A stretch of DNA of 64,000 nucleotides, from NCBI GenBank assembly GCA_965652645.1, contig CBFGXE010000011.1:17021-81020 (forward strand), read 5' to 3'. Made by a program: the position numbers and the translations under genes. The DNA is from ZC4RG30 sp965652645. Lineage in GTDB: Bacteria > Pseudomonadota > Gammaproteobacteria > Steroidobacterales > Steroidobacteraceae. The notes below the pieces were generated by a model. The model was not told the DNA's origin and searched no databases. It saw only the letters and a list, made by a program, of their open reading frames with translations. Shown here piece after piece: positions 52,242 to 61,799 of the stretch; within the stretch, counting starts at the first letter, position 1, and each line of letters starts with the position of its first letter.

Positions 52242-53552
52242 ATGCAAACAACAACAAACGTCCAGGATCCCGCCCCGGGCAGGATCGGCCGGTACCGCTG
52301 GCGCATCTGCGCCATGCTGCTGGCGGCCACCACCATCAACTACATCGACCGCCAGGTGCTCGGCGTGCTGGCGCCGCTGTTGCAGGACGAGATCGGCTGG
52401 AACGAGGTCGAATACAGCTACATCGTGATGGCCTTCCAGGCCGCCTATGCCATCGGCCTGCTGTGCGCGGGCACGGTGATCGACCGATTCGGCACGCGCA
52501 TCGGCTACGCCCTGGCCATCGGCATCTGGAGCCTCGCGGCGATGGGCCATGCCCTCGCCACCGGGGTGGTCGGCTTCATCGTGGCGCGCTTCGCGCTCGG
52601 GCTGGGCGAGGCCGGCAACTTCCCGGCGGCCATCAAGACCGTGGCCGAATGGTTTCCGCAACGCGAGCGTGCGCTGGCCACGGGCGTCTTCAATTCGGGT
52701 TCGAATGTCGGCGCCATCGTCGCGCCGGCACTGGTGCCGGTGATCGCCGTGACGCTTGGCTGGCAGGCGGCCTTCCTGTTCACCAGCGTGCTCAGTGCGG
52801 CATGGCTGGTGACCTGGCTGCTGTGGTATCGCACGCCCGACCGCCAGCCGAAGCTCTCGCCGGCCGAGCGCGCCTACATCGGGGACGAGCCGGTGACTAC
52901 CGTGCGGCTGCCGTGGCTGGGCCTGCTGCGCCACCGGCAGGCCTGGGCCTTCGTGGCGGCAAAGTTCCTCACCGATCCGGTGTGGTGGTTCTTCCTGTTC
53001 TGGCTGCCGAAGTTCCTCGATGCGGAATACGGGCTCACGCTGCTGGGCCTGGGGCCGCCGCTGATCGCCATCTACGTCTTCGCGGACGTGGGCAGCATCG
53101 CCGGTGGCTGGATTGCCGGCCGCTTCATCAGGCGTGGCTGGAGCGTCAATCGCGCGCGCAAGACCGCGATGTTGCTGTGCGCGCTGTGCGTGGTGCCGGT
53201 GATCTTCGCCGCGAAGGCCGACAACCTCTGGCTGGCGGTGGCGCTGATCGGGCTGGCAACGGCGGGGCACCAGGGATGGTCGGCAAACGTGTTCACACTT
53301 ACCTCCGACCTGTTCCCGCGCCGCGCCGTGGGCTCGGTCGTGGGTATCGGGGGATTCGCCGGCGCCGTGGGCGGCATGCTCGTCGCCAGCGCCACGGGCC
53401 TGCTGCTGCAGGCCACCGGCAGCTACGTGCCGCTGTTCCTCATCGCCGGCAGTGCCTACCTGTTTGCGCTGCTGGTGGTGCACCTGCTGGTGCCGCGCAT
53501 GCAGCCGGCACGGCTCGCGGAGGCCGGCATGGCGCAGGACCGGCTGCCATGA
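52242..53552 (+). CDS. MFS transporter, anion:cation symporter type (probable hexuronate carrier)
   Basis: 436 residues, 12 predicted transmembrane helices. N-terminal INYIDRQVLGVLAP and FALGLGEAGNFPAAIKTVAEWFP are signatures of the ACS family that includes ExuT and GudP. The ATG at 52242 follows GAAGG; earlier in-frame codons lie in the leader palindromes. The stop overlaps the uxaC ATG (ATGA). This coupling, and the facing uronate genes, make glucuronate or galacturonate the likely substrate, an inference from context. Confidence 0.88.
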   Translation: MQTTTNVQDPAPGRIGRYRWRICAMLLAATTINYIDRQVLGVLAPLLQDEIGWNEVEYSYIVMAFQAAYAIGLLCAGTVIDRFGTRIGYALAIGIWSLAAMGHALATGVVGFIVARFALGLGEAGNFPAAIKTVAEWFPQRERALATGVFNSGSNVGAIVAPALVPVIAVTLGWQAAFLFTSVLSAAWLVTWLLWYRTPDRQPKLSPAERAYIGDEPVTTVRLPWLGLLRHRQAWAFVAAKFLTDPVWWFFLFWLPKFLDAEYGLTLLGLGPPLIAIYVFADVGSIAGGWIAGRFIRRGWSVNRARKTAMLLCALCVVPVIFAAKADNLWLAVALIGLATAGHQGWSANVFTLTSDLFPRRAVGSVVGIGGFAGAVGGMLVASATGLLLQATGSYVPLFLIAGSAYLFALLVVHLLVPRMQPARLAEAGMAQDRLP

Positions 53553-55042
53553 CGGATTCCGCCGTCCAGCCCCTGGTCCTGCACGAGGACCGGCTGTTCC
53601 CGTCCGATCCGGCACAGCGCGGCATCGCGCGGCGCCTGTATGCCGCCGTGCGGGACCTGCCCATCATCAGCCCGCATGGGCACACCGATCCGGGCTGGTT
53701 TGCCGGCAACGCCCCCTTCGCCAATGCCACGGAACTGCTGCTGGTGCCCGACCACTACGTGGTGCGCATGCTCTACAGCCAGGGAGTGTCCCTGGAAGCA
53801 CTGGGCATTCCGCGCCGGGATGGCTCGCGTGCCGCGGTGGATCCGCGCGAGGCATGGCGCATCTTCGCCAGCCATTTCCACCTCTACCGCGGCACGCCCT
53901 CGGCGCTGTGGCTGAACCATGTGTTCCACGATGTGTTCGGCCTGCGCACCCGTCTTGCGGCCGGCACCGCCGACCATTATTACGACACCATCACCGCCGC
54001 GCTGCAGGCGCCTGCCTTCCTGCCGCGGGCGCTGTTCGAGCGTTTCAACATCGAGGTGATCGCGACCACGGAGGGGCCGCTGGATCCGCTGGCGCAGCAC
54101 CAGGCCATCCGGGACAGCGGCTGGCGTGGCCGGGTGATCACCGCCTACCGGCCGGACGCCGTGATCGACCCGGAGCACGAGGAGTTCCCCGCCGCGTTGC
54201 GCGCTTTCGGCGAGATCACCGGCGAGGACGTATACGACTGGGATGGCTACCTGCGCGCGCATCGCCAGCGCCGGGCCTTCTTTGCTTCGATGGGCGCGAC
54301 TTCCACCGACCATGGCCACGCCACCGCCGCCACGGCCGACCTGGGTGCCGCAGCGGCACGGCGGCTGTTTGCGCGCGTGGTGGCAGGCAGGGCCGACGCG
54401 GCCGAGGCCGGGCTGTTCCGTGCGCAGATGCTCACCGAGATGGCCGCGATGAGCGCGGATGACGGCCTGGTGATGCAGATCCATCCGGGCTGTTTCCGCA
54501 ACCACAACGCCGGCCTGTTCACCGGCTACGGGCGCGACAAGGGCGGGGACATTCCGCTGCCCACGGAATACGTGCGCGCACTGAAGCCCTTGCTCGACCG
54601 CTTCGGCAACGCGGCCGGATTCCGCCTCGTGCTGTTCACGCTGGACGAAAGCGCGTATTCGCGCGAGCTGGCGCCGCTGGCCGGGCACTATCCCTGCCTC
54701 TTCCTGGGTCCCGCCTGGTGGTTCCACGACTCGCCCGAGGGCATGTGGCGCTTTCGCGAGCAGACGCTCAGTTCCGCGGGCTTCTACAACACCATCGGGT
54801 TCAACGACGACACGCGCGCCTTCATGTCGATCCCGGCGCGCCATGATGTGGCGCGGCGCATCGACTGTGCCGTGCTGGCAAAGCTGGTGGCCGAGCACCG
54901 CCTGGACGAGGATGAGGCCGCGCAAGTGGCCGCGGACCTGGCTTACCGCCTGCCCCGGGCGGCCTACAGGCTCCAGTCCGGCAGCGAGGCCTGCAGCGCC
55001 CGCAGGACCGCCGCGGGCGAGCCGTCGCCCAGCGAGGCATAG
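53549..55042 (+). CDS. uxaC: glucuronate (uronate) isomerase
   Basis: Metal-dependent isomerase of the amidohydrolase fold converting D-glucuronate to D-fructuronate (and galacturonate to tagaturonate). The metal-binding SPHGHTDP lies near residue 44; ATTEGPLDPL, MQIHPGCFRNHN and SIPARHDVARRIDC are family blocks. It has 497 residues, about 25 longer than usual. The canonical end is near AYRLPRAAYRL, after which a Ser/Ala/Arg-rich tail runs into the opposite-strand uxuB gene (overlap 54964-55042). It is translationally coupled to the transporter gene. Confidence 0.95.
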   Translation: MTDSAVQPLVLHEDRLFPSDPAQRGIARRLYAAVRDLPIISPHGHTDPGWFAGNAPFANATELLLVPDHYVVRMLYSQGVSLEALGIPRRDGSRAAVDPREAWRIFASHFHLYRGTPSALWLNHVFHDVFGLRTRLAAGTADHYYDTITAALQAPAFLPRALFERFNIEVIATTEGPLDPLAQHQAIRDSGWRGRVITAYRPDAVIDPEHEEFPAALRAFGEITGEDVYDWDGYLRAHRQRRAFFASMGATSTDHGHATAATADLGAAAARRLFARVVAGRADAAEAGLFRAQMLTEMAAMSADDGLVMQIHPGCFRNHNAGLFTGYGRDKGGDIPLPTEYVRALKPLLDRFGNAAGFRLVLFTLDESAYSRELAPLAGHYPCLFLGPAWWFHDSPEGMWRFREQTLSSAGFYNTIGFNDDTRAFMSIPARHDVARRIDCAVLAKLVAEHRLDEDEAAQVAADLAYRLPRAAYRLQSGSEACSARRTAAGEPSPSEA

Positions 55043-56460
55043 GCGCGTTGCAGGGAAGCCCGGAATGCGGGCTCCGTGGTGAGTTCCCCGAACACGCCCG
55101 CCAGTTGCAGGAAAGCCGCCACGTCGTGGGCGGCATCCCCGCGGGTGGTTGATCCGATCGCACGCAGCGTTGCATCCAGTGGATCGACCAGCGCCACGCC
55201 GGCCAGCGCCTGCCGGCGCACGAATTGCAGCCACCCGGCGATGGCAAGGCAGGGTGCATCGATGGCGCGGCCCTGCCGCAGTGCCTCGCCGATGGTGCTG
55301 AGCAGGCGCACGGGCAGCTTCTGCGAACCATCCCAGGCGATCTGCAGCAGCCGGTGGCGCACCGCGGGATTGCGGAAACGCCCGAGGATGGCCTTGATGT
55401 ACTGCCCGGCATCCAGGCCTGCCGGCAGCGCGACGACCGGCGCGATCGACCGTTGCATCAGTCGTTCGACAAAGCGCGCCAGCGGCGCGCACCGCATGGC
55501 CTCGCCGACGGTCTCCAGCCCGAGCAGCGTGCCCAGGTAGGCAAGGGTGGAGTGGGCTCCATTGAGCAGTCGCAGCTTGGCGCGGTCGTAGCCTGCGATG
55601 TCACTGCTCAGCGTGACGCCGGCGAGTTCCAGCGGTGGGCGGTCATTGCAGAAGTGGTCCTCCACCACCCACTGGGTGAAGGCTTCGCGTTGCACCGGCC
55701 ACGCATCGGAGAAGCCCGAGGCTGCCGAGACACGCTCGCGCAGCCCATCGTCGGTGGCCGGGGTGATGCTGTCGACCATCGAGCAGGGGAAGGCCACCTG
55801 CGACTCGATCCACCCCGCCAGGGCCGGCTCCACCTGCCTGGCGAATTGCAGCACGGCACGGCGCAGGCGATGCCCGTTGCCGGCGAGGTTGTCGCAGCTC
55901 AGCACCGTGAATGGGGGGATCCCCCGTGCGTGTCGCAGCCGCAGTCCGGCAAACAGGTAGCCGATGGCGCTGCGCGGCGTCGCAGGTGTTGCGAGGTCAT
56001 GCGCGATGTCGGGGTGCGCCAGGTCCAGGTCCTCGCCTGCCAGGCAATAACCCTTCTCGGTGACGGTGAGCGTCACCAGCTTCACCGCCGGGTCGGCAAG
56101 GCGGGTGAGCACGGCTTGCGGCTCCCCGGGGGCGCACAGCAGCTCGCGCAGGGATCCCACCACGCGAAATACCGGCTCTTCGGCCAGCAACGCCACTGTA
56201 TACAGGCCATCCTGCGGACGGAGCGCATCGCGCACCCCCGCACTTTGCAGCGACACCGCGCAGATGCCCCATGCGGGATGTGCGGCCAGCAGGTCATCCA
56301 GGTACAGCGCCTGGTGTGCGCGGTGGAATGCACCCGGACCGAAATGCACGATGCCGATGCGGATGTCCGCCAGGTTGTAACCAGGGCGCAGCACGCCGTC
56401 CGGCAGGCTGGGCAGGGCGGCCGCGGAGAGGCGTGCCCGGGGAGGTCCGGCGGGCGCCAT
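54964..56460 (-). CDS. uxuB: fructuronate reductase / mannitol dehydrogenase family
   Basis: NAD-dependent polyol dehydrogenase of the long-chain mannitol dehydrogenase family, 498 residues. The Rossmann motif is IGIVHFGPGAFHRAHQA, and the family signature SCDNLAGNG and catalytic-Lys region AKLRLLNGAHSTLAYLG are present. Mannitol dehydrogenases share this fold. The setting between uxaC and the kdgK-manD genes points to D-fructuronate to D-mannonate reduction. The ATG shares a base with the kdgK stop (TGATG). Confidence 0.92.
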   Translation of the reverse strand: MAPAGPPRARLSAAALPSLPDGVLRPGYNLADIRIGIVHFGPGAFHRAHQALYLDDLLAAHPAWGICAVSLQSAGVRDALRPQDGLYTVALLAEEPVFRVVGSLRELLCAPGEPQAVLTRLADPAVKLVTLTVTEKGYCLAGEDLDLAHPDIAHDLATPATPRSAIGYLFAGLRLRHARGIPPFTVLSCDNLAGNGHRLRRAVLQFARQVEPALAGWIESQVAFPCSMVDSITPATDDGLRERVSAASGFSDAWPVQREAFTQWVVEDHFCNDRPPLELAGVTLSSDIAGYDRAKLRLLNGAHSTLAYLGTLLGLETVGEAMRCAPLARFVERLMQRSIAPVVALPAGLDAGQYIKAILGRFRNPAVRHRLLQIAWDGSQKLPVRLLSTIGEALRQGRAIDAPCLAIAGWLQFVRRQALAGVALVDPLDATLRAIGSTTRGDAAHDVAAFLQLAGVFGELTTEPAFRASLQRAYASLGDGSPAAVLRALQASLPDWSL

Positions 56461-57485
56461 CAGCGGCGTACGTGCAGGCCTTCACCGGCCATGAGCGCCA
56501 GCATGTCGGCCTCGCGCAGCAGGTTCACGTCGCCGGGCACGGAATGCTTCAGGCAGGCGGCGGCCGTGGCGAACTCCAGCGCCTGGCCGGCGGGCAGGCC
56601 GCGCAGCAGCCCATGCAGCAGGCCGGCGGCGAAGGCATCACCTGCTCCGATGCGGTCCAGGATGCCGCGCAGGGGATATGCGCGGGTAGCCAACATGCCT
56701 TCGCGCGTTGCGAGGTGTCCGGAAAGGGAATGGTTGTCCACGTCCTTTTGCCGGCGCGCGGTGGCGGCCAGTGCCTCAAGTTGTGGAAAGGCGGCGAAGG
56801 CCGCCTGTGCGGCAGCCTCGAAGGTTGCATCTTCCGCGACGGCTGGCGGCGGATTTCCCAGTGCCAGCGCGATGTCCCTGGCATCCCCGAAGGCCAGGGT
56901 GGCGGCGGAGAGCATTGCCCGCAGCAGCGCAGGAGCCTCGCTGGCGCGCGTGCCCCACAGCTTCGCGCGATGGTTGCAGTCGAAGGACACGGCCACGCCG
57001 GCAGCCTGGGCAGCCTGCACGGCCTTCTGGGCAGCCGTCGTGGTGGCCTCGCCCAGGGCCAGGTTGATGCCCGACAGGTGCAACCAGCGCGCGCCCTGCA
57101 GCAGGCGCGGCCAGTCGTAGGTTGCGGTCAGCGCGAATACCGAACCCGTCCGGTCGTAGGTGACTTCGGCCGGGCGCAACATGGCGCCGGGAGCCAGCAC
57201 ATACAGGCCCATGCGGCCGGCAGCATGGTGGATGCCGCGCGTATCGACGCCATGCCGCCGCAGTTCTCCGGCCGCCGCATGTCCCAGCACATTGTCCGGG
57301 AGTGCGCTGACCATGGCGGCTTCATGGCCCAGTATGGCCAGCGATGCCGCCACGTTGGCCTCGGCGCCACCGAAATGCGCGTTGAGCTGCGGCGACTGGA
57401 AGGGCAGTTCACGCCCGGGCGGGGAAAGCCTGAGCAGCATTTCCCCGAAACATACGACGCGCCCGTCGCCGCAAGGCAGTGCCAT
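56460..57485 (-). CDS. kdgK: 2-keto-3-deoxygluconate kinase (PfkB family)
   Basis: Sugar kinase phosphorylating 2-keto-3-deoxygluconate to the 6-phosphate, 341 residues. PfkB signature 1 lies in FGGAEANVAASLAILG, and signature 2 with the catalytic Asp is RIGAGDAFAAGLLHG. Other PfkB sugars are possible from sequence alone, but the operon with manD and uxuB fixes the role. The predicted product would need a KDPG aldolase (eda) encoded elsewhere. It begins 9 nt after the manD stop. Confidence 0.92.
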   Translation of the reverse strand: MALPCGDGRVVCFGEMLLRLSPPGRELPFQSPQLNAHFGGAEANVAASLAILGHEAAMVSALPDNVLGHAAAGELRRHGVDTRGIHHAAGRMGLYVLAPGAMLRPAEVTYDRTGSVFALTATYDWPRLLQGARWLHLSGINLALGEATTTAAQKAVQAAQAAGVAVSFDCNHRAKLWGTRASEAPALLRAMLSAATLAFGDARDIALALGNPPPAVAEDATFEAAAQAAFAAFPQLEALAATARRQKDVDNHSLSGHLATREGMLATRAYPLRGILDRIGAGDAFAAGLLHGLLRGLPAGQALEFATAAACLKHSVPGDVNLLREADMLALMAGEGLHVRR

Positions 57486-57494
57486 GCGCCGACG

Positions 57495-58778
57495 TCACCA
57501 GTCCCACATCGTGCCGTCTTCCAGACGGGCCACGGGAAGCTGCTTCGGCGAGTAGGGATACTTCGCAGCCAGCCTTTCGTCGAGCTCGACGCCATGGCCC
57601 GGCGTGTCGCCCACGTGGAGGCGGCCGTCACGGAACACGTAGTCGTGGGGGAAGACCGCGTTGGTCTCCTCGCTGTGGAACATGTACTCCTGGATGCCGA
57701 AGTTCGGTACCCAGGTGTCGAAATGCAGCGCCGCGCCCATGGTCACCGGCGAGAGGTCGGTGGCGCCGTGGAAGCCGGTGCGCACCTGGTGCAGGGCCGC
57801 GAAGTCCGCCAGGCGCCTCAGGTGCGTGATGCCCCCGCCATGCACGATGGTCGTGCGGATGTAGTCGATGAGCTGGCGCTCGATGAGGTGCTTGCAGTCC
57901 CAGATGGAATTGAACACCTCGCCCACGGCCAGTGGCGTCACGGAGTGCCGGCGGATCAGCTCGAAGGAGGCCTGGTTCTCGGCCGGCGTGGCATCTTCCA
58001 GCCAGAAGAGGCGGAAGGGCTCCAGCTCGCGTGCCAGGCGCGCAGCCTCGATCGGGGTGAGGCGATGGTGCACGTCATGCAGCAGCTCGACCTCGTTGCC
58101 ATGCCCGGCGCGCAGTTGGGCGAACAGGCGCGGCACGGTCTCCAGGTAACGCGGCGTGTTCCACACGGTTTCCAGCGGCAGTGCGCTCTCGGCGGGTTCG
58201 TAGGGCTTGCCGCCGCTGGAGATGCCATAGGCCTTTTTCACCCCGGGCACCCCGCATTGCGCGCGGATGGCCAGGAAGCCCATCTCGCGGTAACGCGCCA
58301 CCTCCTCGCTGGTGCTGGTGATGTCCAGGCCATTGGCATGGGCGTAGACCAGCGCGCCCTCGCGCGAGCGGCCGCCGAGCAGCTGGTACAGCGGCATGCC
58401 GGCCATCTTTCCGAGGATATCCCACAGCGCCACGTCCACCGCCGCAATGGCGCTCATGGTCACGGGCCCGCGCCGCCAGTAGGCACCGCGGTAGAGGAAC
58501 TGCCAGGTGTCCTCGATGCGCCCTGCGTCGCGGCCGATCAGGTTCGGCACCACATGCTCGGTGAGGTAGGCCGCGACGGCCAGCTCCCGCCCGTTGAGCG
58601 TGGCATCACCCAGCCCGCTGACGCCGGAACGGGTGGCGATCCTGAGGGTGACGAAATTGCGCCCGGGGCAGGTCACGATGACCTTCGCGTCGACGATTTC
58701 CCGTTCGCGCGCGGATCCCTGCAGTGACGGACTATCGGCCGGGGATGAGGATGAATGCGCCTGGCGCTGGCCGGTCAT
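57495..58778 (-). CDS. manD: D-mannonate dehydratase, enolase superfamily (ManD)
   Basis: Dehydrates D-mannonate to 2-keto-3-deoxygluconate, replacing the unrelated UxuA. It has 427 residues. Enolase-superfamily features include [20 protein letters not shown] at the start of the fold, [11 protein letters not shown] and [12 protein letters not shown] (metal ligands), [22 protein letters not shown] and the C-terminal TMWDW. About 25 residues before the fold ([12 protein letters not shown]...) are extra and low-complexity. The ATG at 58778 has no clear Shine-Dalgarno sequence, so the start is uncertain. It is 67 nt downstream of the first G8-domain gene. Confidence 0.93.
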   Translation of the reverse strand: MTGQRQAHSSSSPADSPSLQGSAREREIVDAKVIVTCPGRNFVTLRIATRSGVSGLGDATLNGRELAVAAYLTEHVVPNLIGRDAGRIEDTWQFLYRGAYWRRGPVTMSAIAAVDVALWDILGKMAGMPLYQLLGGRSREGALVYAHANGLDITSTSEEVARYREMGFLAIRAQCGVPGVKKAYGISSGGKPYEPAESALPLETVWNTPRYLETVPRLFAQLRAGHGNEVELLHDVHHRLTPIEAARLARELEPFRLFWLEDATPAENQASFELIRRHSVTPLAVGEVFNSIWDCKHLIERQLIDYIRTTIVHGGGITHLRRLADFAALHQVRTGFHGATDLSPVTMGAALHFDTWVPNFGIQEYMFHSEETNAVFPHDYVFRDGRLHVGDTPGHGVELDERLAAKYPYSPKQLPVARLEDGTMWDW

Positions 58779-58801
58779 GTCGGAGTTTCTGTCGTGAGCA
58801 G

Positions 58802-58825
58802 GCCCCCGGCCGGGCGGCCGGGGGC
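58802..58825 (-). terminator. GC-rich hairpin after G8-domain gene 1
   Basis: Perfect 10-bp inverted repeat (GCCCCCGGCC / GGCCGGGGGC, loop GGGC) between the first G8-domain gene stop and the manD start. Neither strand has a T tract, so it may attenuate, stabilise mRNA ends or act with Rho rather than terminate fully. A very similar hairpin with a T tract follows the second paralog. Confidence 0.5.
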
Positions 58826-58845
58826 AGTAGTCGAAGCAGCGCCGC

Positions 58846-61626
58846 TTACCGGCTGACCTGCACGCTGTCGCCGGCGCCCGGGCCCCTGGACTGGTTGGCA
58901 GGCAGGTCGCCGGTGGAGACGACCTTCACCCACAGCGACCCATTGCCCTTGTAGTACGCGGTGGCGGTGGCCTTGCGCAGGGCGTCGAGGCTGTCCACTG
59001 CCGTGCCGGCATTGGCGGTGTTGAAGCCCGGCAGCTCGAACATCACCCACGAACCGGCATCCAGCTCCTTCACGTTGATGTTCACCGACGGCCTTTCGGT
59101 GGTCACCTTGTAGGTGGTTCCCGCGCGCACGTTGGTTTCACCTTCGGAGGTGAACTCCTTGCCATTGCGGCTGAGGATCACCGGCGGACCGGAGGGGGCA
59201 GGCGTACCGCGGATGCGGCCACCGCCAGGGGCGATCTGCAAGGAAACCGGTTGCGCAGTTGCCCCTCCGCGGGCTCCGCCACCAGGACCTGCGCCCGGGC
59301 CAGGCCCGCCGCCCCTGGGCGCGCCGGCGCCGGGACCGCCACCCCTGGGAGCACCGCCGCCGGGACCGCCGGCACGCGGCGGACCAGCACCCGGAGGGCC
59401 ACCTGCGCCGCGGCCGCCTGCGCCGGGACCGCCCCCGCCGAAGCCGCCGAAGCCGATGGCGCCGCCGCCACCGCCCACGTTCATGCGCCCGACGTCACCG
59501 GTGCACACCACGGCATTCCAGGAGCGCTTCACCTCGCAGGCCTCATCCGGATCGATGCCGGTGATGTTCACGATGTAGGAGTTCTTCTTGCCGGTGATGG
59601 AGCCGTCCTTGTCGTTGAACACCGAGGTCTTGTAGACGGTGTTGCCGTAGTCGTCGTTGCTCCACTTGTTCTCGATGGGCGGGAAATACACCGGCTTGGC
59701 GTTGACGAATTTCGCCCGCTCCACGGTGTTGTTGGAACTCATGCCGAAGCTGGTGAACAGCAGGTAGGAGATCGCGCCCGTCTTGCGGGTGGCATTGTCC
59801 TGGTAGTTCACGAAGGTGATGTTGTCGAGTTCGTGGTGGAAGTCATAGAACTCGTAGCCGCGCACCGGAAAATCGGCGAGCTGCGGGAAGGGCAGGCTGC
59901 GGCCGGCCTTCTTCTCTGCCTCGGTGCCGGGGTTGCCGGTGTTCTCGGACTCGCCCACGAACAGCGAGTCCACCACGCGCGAGGTGTAGATGGAGCGGCC
60001 GAGGTTGCCCGAGGCCTGCGTGAAGCCGATGCCGTTGTCGGCCATTTTCAGGCCCTTGTAGAGGCGGTATTCGCCGCGGGCCCAGATGCCGCTGTTGCGG
60101 TTCTTGTAGCCGGTGAAATCCTCCACCACGGATTCCACCTGGGCGCTGTTCGCATCGTTGGGGTCGGCAAGGGAGATGTACCCGCCGACGGCGAACTTGC
60201 CGTCGGCACGCGGGGCGCGGTCGCCCATGAAGCCGTCGAAGTTCGAATGGGCGACATTGCCCTTGAACTCGCGCAGCTTCATGCGACGCGGCCAGGTGTT
60301 CCGGCTGATCTCCGTGCCCTCGAACTGCCCCATCGGGTGTTCGGGGATGGCGAGCCAGAAGCCCGTCGAATCGGAGCCGGCGGCCACGTTGTCACGGTAG
60401 ACATTGTCCGGATTGGTGATCCAGAAGGAGGAAACCGTGTTGTCCGATGGAATCAGCACTTCCTTGGAGTCCTGGCCCCTGGTCTCGAAGTTGATCTTGG
60501 TCTCGGTGGCCCCGAACGGCGCGAGGTTGGTCGGATCGCAGGGCTTGGAGGTGTGGCACTTGGTCTGGATGGCCAGGTTGCGCACGAACTGGTTGCCCGT
60601 CTCGATGCCGTCCTCGAGGAAGAAACAGTGGCCCACGTTGTTGTAGGTCACGTTGTTCTCGACCTGCAGGTTGTCCGTGCCGTGCACGGTCACGCAGCGG
60701 TTGTAGGTGTCGTGGATGGCCGCGTTCCTGATGTACTGGCCCTTGCCGTCGCCGACCAGGTGCCAGTGGATGGGATAGCGCGCCAGGGTGAGGTTCTGCC
60801 CCATGCGGTGCAGCTCGACACCGGCGATGAACATCCTGCTGGAGGGCATGGCCATGATGTGGCCGCCGAAGAACGACTGTGCCGCGTCTTCCGAAGCCTG
60901 GATCTTGATGTTGCGCGTGAGGAGGCCCACCTCGCCGCGCTGGTCGACGCCATGGGTGATCTTGCCGAAGTGCATGTATTGCAGCGGCCGGTCGAGCGTC
61001 AGCGTGTTGCCGCGTACCGCAGTGATCCTGCGCTTCTCGGCCTGGCGGGCGTCATAGTCGGTGGAGGCGAGGATGATCTCGTCACCTGCACGCCAGCTTG
61101 AGGCATTGAGCACCTCGATCGAGGTGGCGCCGGCACTGGCGGTCTTCGCCAGCTTGGTCCAGGCATTGGTGCGGTCGCCGTGCAGGTTCAGCGTGCCGCC
61201 GGAGATCATGATGCCGCGATCGCCCATGCCGGCCATCACGTCCTCGCCCTTCACGTTGTCGGTGAGCGTGATGACCGCGTTGCGCGTGTGGGGGCGCGAG
61301 GCGGTGCCGATCGTGAGTTCGCCGTGCAGCATGATCCACTCTGTGGTCAGCTCAAGGTCGGCGTCATTGGAGAAGGAGAGCTTGCCGTCGATCGACAGGC
61401 CGGCCAGGGCAGGCGGGCTCACGTCGAGCAGCACGTTCTTGTCCTTGCCGATGATGACCTTGTCACCTTCGGCCGGTACCTTGCGGTTGGGCCAGGTGTC
61501 GGGGTCGGACCATCGGCTCACAGCCGGCGATGCGGCATCCTGTGCCTGGACCACGGTGAACAAGCCGCCCAGCAGGCACGCTGGAACCAGCGATGCAAGG
61601 AGGACTCGGCGAACCGGTTTGCTCAT
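58846..61626 (-). CDS. secreted G8-domain / beta-helix protein, CEMIP/TMEM2-like (copy 1)
   Basis: 926 residues. Signal peptide 1 to about 29 (cut near VQA-QDA). A G8 domain covers about 37-160 ([32 protein letters not shown]), then [17 protein letters not shown] and [18 protein letters not shown] right-handed beta-helix spans about 200-690, with [10 protein letters not shown] (284-293), [18 protein letters not shown] and [14 protein letters not shown] Gly/Pro-rich linker (about 717-790) precedes a compact C-terminal domain (about 815-926, [12 protein letters not shown]...[13 protein letters not shown]). The order and motifs recall human CEMIP and TMEM2, hyaluronan-degrading proteins. Export, and action on a uronate polymer, are inferences. 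Confidence 0.82.
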   Translation of the reverse strand: MSKPVRRVLLASLVPACLLGGLFTVVQAQDAASPAVSRWSDPDTWPNRKVPAEGDKVIIGKDKNVLLDVSPPALAGLSIDGKLSFSNDADLELTTEWIMLHGELTIGTASRPHTRNAVITLTDNVKGEDVMAGMGDRGIMISGGTLNLHGDRTNAWTKLAKTASAGATSIEVLNASSWRAGDEIILASTDYDARQAEKRRITAVRGNTLTLDRPLQYMHFGKITHGVDQRGEVGLLTRNIKIQASEDAAQSFFGGHIMAMPSSRMFIAGVELHRMGQNLTLARYPIHWHLVGDGKGQYIRNAAIHDTYNRCVTVHGTDNLQVENNVTYNNVGHCFFLEDGIETGNQFVRNLAIQTKCHTSKPCDPTNLAPFGATETKINFETRGQDSKEVLIPSDNTVSSFWITNPDNVYRDNVAAGSDSTGFWLAIPEHPMGQFEGTEISRNTWPRRMKLREFKGNVAHSNFDGFMGDRAPRADGKFAVGGYISLADPNDANSAQVESVVEDFTGYKNRNSGIWARGEYRLYKGLKMADNGIGFTQASGNLGRSIYTSRVVDSLFVGESENTGNPGTEAEKKAGRSLPFPQLADFPVRGYEFYDFHHELDNITFVNYQDNATRKTGAISYLLFTSFGMSSNNTVERAKFVNAKPVYFPPIENKWSNDDYGNTVYKTSVFNDKDGSITGKKNSYIVNITGIDPDEACEVKRSWNAVVCTGDVGRMNVGGGGGAIGFGGFGGGGPGAGGRGAGGPPGAGPPRAGGPGGGAPRGGGPGAGAPRGGGPGPGAGPGGGARGGATAQPVSLQIAPGGGRIRGTPAPSGPPVILSRNGKEFTSEGETNVRAGTTYKVTTERPSVNINVKELDAGSWVMFELPGFNTANAGTAVDSLDALRKATATAYYKGNGSLWVKVVSTGDLPANQSRGPGAGDSVQVSR
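59257..59478. repeat. glycine-rich low-complexity coding segment, copy 1
   Basis: Imperfect tandem repeats encoding [13 protein letters not shown] and then GGP/GAP/RGG units (residues 717-790 of the protein). It sits between the beta-helix and the C-terminal domain. The paralog's corresponding segment is longer and of different composition, so it probably expands and contracts by slippage. Confidence 0.75.
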
Positions 61627-61750
61627 GACAACGACCCCCGAACTTGATTATTGACCCCGGATCTGAGGGCCAGAGGATAGCGCGATTGGCAGACGGCCGG
61701 TATTTCGGGGGGCGGATGGGCGGGATTCGAAATCCGCCATAACGTGGGGC

Positions 61751-61780
61751 AAAAAAAAACCCCCGGCCGGAGCCGGGGGT
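61751..61780 (-). terminator. rho-independent terminator of G8-domain gene 2
   Basis: On the minus strand, a 9-bp perfect stem (ACCCCCGGC / GCCGGGGGT, TCCG loop) is followed by nine T residues (61751-61759). It lies 20 nt after the stop of the second G8-domain gene. It separates the two paralogs, so copy 1 probably has its own promoter in the remaining 61627-61750 gap; there I see only a weak TATCCT -10 candidate. Confidence 0.88.
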
Positions 61781-61799
61781 TTGTGTCACGCGGCAGGGC

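Noticed and set aside
52463..55042. 859-codon + strand frame joining the MFS and uxaC regions
   Set aside because: The first part is an out-of-frame shadow of the MFS gene; only the part from 53549 is uxaC, so it is not a fusion protein.
56460..57485. KdgK as a generic fructokinase or ribokinase
   Set aside because: Sequence alone allows it, but the tight operon with manD and uxuB makes 2-keto-3-deoxygluconate the clear substrate.
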